From Candidatus Bathyarchaeota archaeon (GTDB lineage Archaea; Thermoproteota; Bathyarchaeia; 40CM-2-53-6; RBG-13-38-9), in contig JAGTQO010000081.1 of assembly GCA_018396565.1 (NCBI GenBank), positions 1-6,604 on the forward strand: a stretch of 6,604 nucleotides of DNA, written 5' to 3'. Shown one piece after another: positions 5,835 to 6,604 of the stretch. Within the stretch, counting starts at the first letter, position 1, and each line of letters starts with the position of its first letter. A model generated the notes under the pieces. That model was given only the letters and a program-made list of their open reading frames with translations. It did no database searches and was not told the DNA's origin. The position numbers were made by a program, and so were the translations under genes.

Positions 5835-6125
5835 TCGAAAGCCAAGTCTTTCTTAAGTTCCTCGACATCGTATGAGGCACAGACCCCTCTCCTCTGGACC
5901 TCGTTGATCATTTCCAAGATGGATAATCTACACTTCTCAGTCGATTGCTGAAGTGTCAACCTTCCCTGCTCATACTCTTCCAGGCTCTTTCAATCAACAA
6001 TCCTTTGTGGCCATGAGTAGGAATCGTCTGGTAACAGTAGATCTGTCTGCACCTTCTATCCTTGCAATCGAATCTATTATTCTTACTAAATCCATTTTAA
6101 CCCTTGTAGTGATTCTGACGGGCAT
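5831..6125 (-). pseudogene. Broken UPF0175-family antitoxin gene
   Basis: Three frames on the minus strand join into one recognisable protein of about 98 residues. From ATG 6125: MPVRITTRVKMDLVRIIDS... to RRFLLMATKD, a ribbon-helix-helix-like N-terminus; this frame stops at TGA 5994-5996. Then LIERA in a second frame (5983-5997). Then LEEYEQGRLTLQQSTEKCR... to EELKKDLAFE with TAA at 5831-5833. The C-terminal half has the UPF0175 pattern (alE.Y..G+.tL..a.e...lsi.em...v..rgv...Y..e.l+.Dl). Restoring one base near 5998 (TG to TGG, giving Trp) and one near 5983 (GC to GCN, giving Ala) rebuilds ATKDWLIERALEEYEQG without a gap. UPF0175 proteins are antitoxins paired with DUF3368 PIN-like toxins; no intact toxin is present. 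Two lesions 14 bases apart make programmed frameshifting unlikely. Confidence 0.75.
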
Positions 6126-6131
6126 ATGCCC
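6120..6131. repeat. Perfect 12-bp palindrome over the antitoxin start codon
   Basis: GGGCATATGCCC is its own reverse complement, and its central ATG is the antitoxin start. Ribbon-helix-helix antitoxins typically repress their own operon by binding short palindromes at the promoter or start, so this is a candidate operator. A second inverted repeat TGAAT-TT-ATTCA (6142-6153) lies just upstream and could be another part of it. Confidence 0.45.
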
Positions 6132-6160
6132 CACTTTATATTGAATTTATTCATTTTAAT

Positions 6161-6168
6161 ATTTAAAC
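6161..6168 (-). promoter_or_regulatory. Possible TATA box of the antitoxin remnant
   Basis: The minus strand reads GTTTAAAT, centred about 39 bases before the ATG at 6125, giving a leader of about 13 bases. Both inverted repeats lie between this box and the start codon. The region is AT-rich, so other positions are possible. Confidence 0.35.
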
Positions 6169-6185
6169 TGTTCAAACATGCAAAA

Positions 6186-6494
6186 TTAAACCTTGAAGAC
6201 TCTAAGACTCAACATAGAGATGGTATGCTTCACAGGAGACAGAGTATGGGAGTTCAACTGTAGAGGAATCCGTACAATTATGGATGAAAGCATATGCAGG
6301 AATTGATGGGAAAATTGTTTTTGAGTCTTCAAGCTTCGAATTAGAACATGTGATAGCATGTCAATGATGATTATGCATAAGATAGCTGCTATGACTCCTA
6401 GAATCAAATACTGAAGCTCATATGCTCCATATGGGCTGCCTCCAGTAACTCTTATGAAAGTAGCATCCCCTGTTCCTGAACGTCTTCGCGGTTG
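6186..6494 (-). pseudogene. Possible remnant of a membrane-anchored protein
   Basis: A minus-strand frame is open from 6494 to TAA 6186-6188 without any ATG or GTG before its hydrophobic part. It reads SGTGDATFIRVTGG, then a strong membrane helix beginning ELQYLILGVIAAILC (from about 6419), then a basic RSLKTQK. The layout recalls C-terminal anchors of archaeal surface proteins, but the codons after about 6310 look random. A second frame (6203-6360) is open for 52 codons with a hydrophilic, coding-like sequence (LEDSKTIFPSIPAYAFIHN), which could mean another frameshift. No family can be named. It may be non-coding. Confidence 0.25.
6415..6437. repeat. Hairpin: 10-bp inverted repeat with 3-base loop
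   Basis: AGCTCATATG and CATATGGGCT face each other across CTC. Nine positions pair exactly and the tenth is a T-G wobble in RNA from the plus strand. The hairpin lies at the boundary between the GC-richer right-edge block and the AT-rich interior. It may be a transposon-end hairpin, an operator or a transcript structure. Confidence 0.45.
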
Positions 6495-6604
6495 TCACTA
6501 CGATTTAGGCGAGGTCCATCCGGCGTCTAGGCTTGGCTACTAGCTAAGACCTGCCACTTCAGCGAAACCTAAGTAACGAAGCAACTGGAACATCCCGTTC
6601 TGAC
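6440..6604. other. GC-richer block at the right edge, possibly a mobile-element end
   Basis: Counted by eye, about 83 of 165 bases are G or C, against roughly a third in 5239-5500. No frame is intact. The minus strand frame from the window edge reads GMFQLLRYLGFAEVAGLS, then two TAG codons, PSLDAGWTSPKS, then TAG TGA, continuing into the remnant at 6494. Two near-copies of a short element, CATCCCCTGTTCCTGA (6464-6479) and CATCCCGTTCTGA (6591-6603), lie in direct orientation. Together with the hairpin at 6415-6437 this could be the 3' end of a TnpB-type insertion sequence, whose tail overlaps its guide-RNA scaffold, but I cannot confirm it. No tRNA or rRNA is recognised. Confidence 0.3.

Noticed and set aside
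5981..5999. Programmed frameshifting in the antitoxin gene
   Set aside because: Two shifts within 14 bases would be needed and no slippery run is present; two single-base losses are simpler.
5763..6144. Two plus-strand frames of about 62 residues
   Set aside because: They are antisense to the reconstructed UPF0175 antitoxin, have no ribosome site, and encode Ser-rich sequences typical of shadow frames.
6440..6604. A tRNA or rRNA fragment in the GC-richer edge block
   Set aside because: No T-loop consensus, acceptor stem pairing or known rRNA sequence could be found on either strand.
1..6604. A CRISPR array
   Set aside because: No regularly spaced repeats of suitable length are visible anywhere in the window.

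Overview
The window looks like a chromosomal piece of an archaeon, most probably from the TACK side (Bathyarchaeia-like or a relative). The clues are an XPD/Rad3-type helicase with iron-sulfur cysteines, an archaeal-length TrmO, frequent TTG and GTG starts, TATA-like boxes about 30-40 bases before start codons, and an archaeal UPF0175-type antitoxin sequence. The lineage is inferred from protein style only; no marker RNA gene is present.

Left part (1-3450, minus strand): a tight gene run transcribed right to left. A DUF72 protein is followed after 2 bases by a 709-residue XPD-like DNA helicase carrying an extra N-terminal zinc ribbon, then after 44 bases by a TrmO-type tRNA methyltransferase that may also have its own promoter. 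The last codons of an unidentified plus-strand gene may reach in from the left edge (1-48).

Middle part (3451-5035, plus strand): a divergent promoter region with two inverted repeats, then a small winged-helix DNA-binding protein, a two-helix membrane protein 21 bases later, and a separate secreted or lipid-facing protein with a clear signal peptide and a strong Shine-Dalgarno sequence before a TTG start. None of these three has a function I can name.

Right part (5036-6604): AT-rich and without any intact recognisable gene. Reading across frames shows it to be a stretch of decaying genes, all on the minus strand. There is a broken UPF0175 antitoxin (two single-base losses) with a 12-bp perfect palindrome over its start codon, what looks like the first codons of its deleted toxin partner in the usual 4-base overlap, and a small two-helix membrane protein broken by a +1 frameshift and a TGA at an expected Trp. 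Further right lie a hydrophobic coding remnant, a hairpin, and a GC-richer block (about 50% G+C) that may be the end of a mobile element cut by the window edge. The most informative part of the window is therefore this decayed toxin-antitoxin locus, which simple open-reading-frame calling hides.
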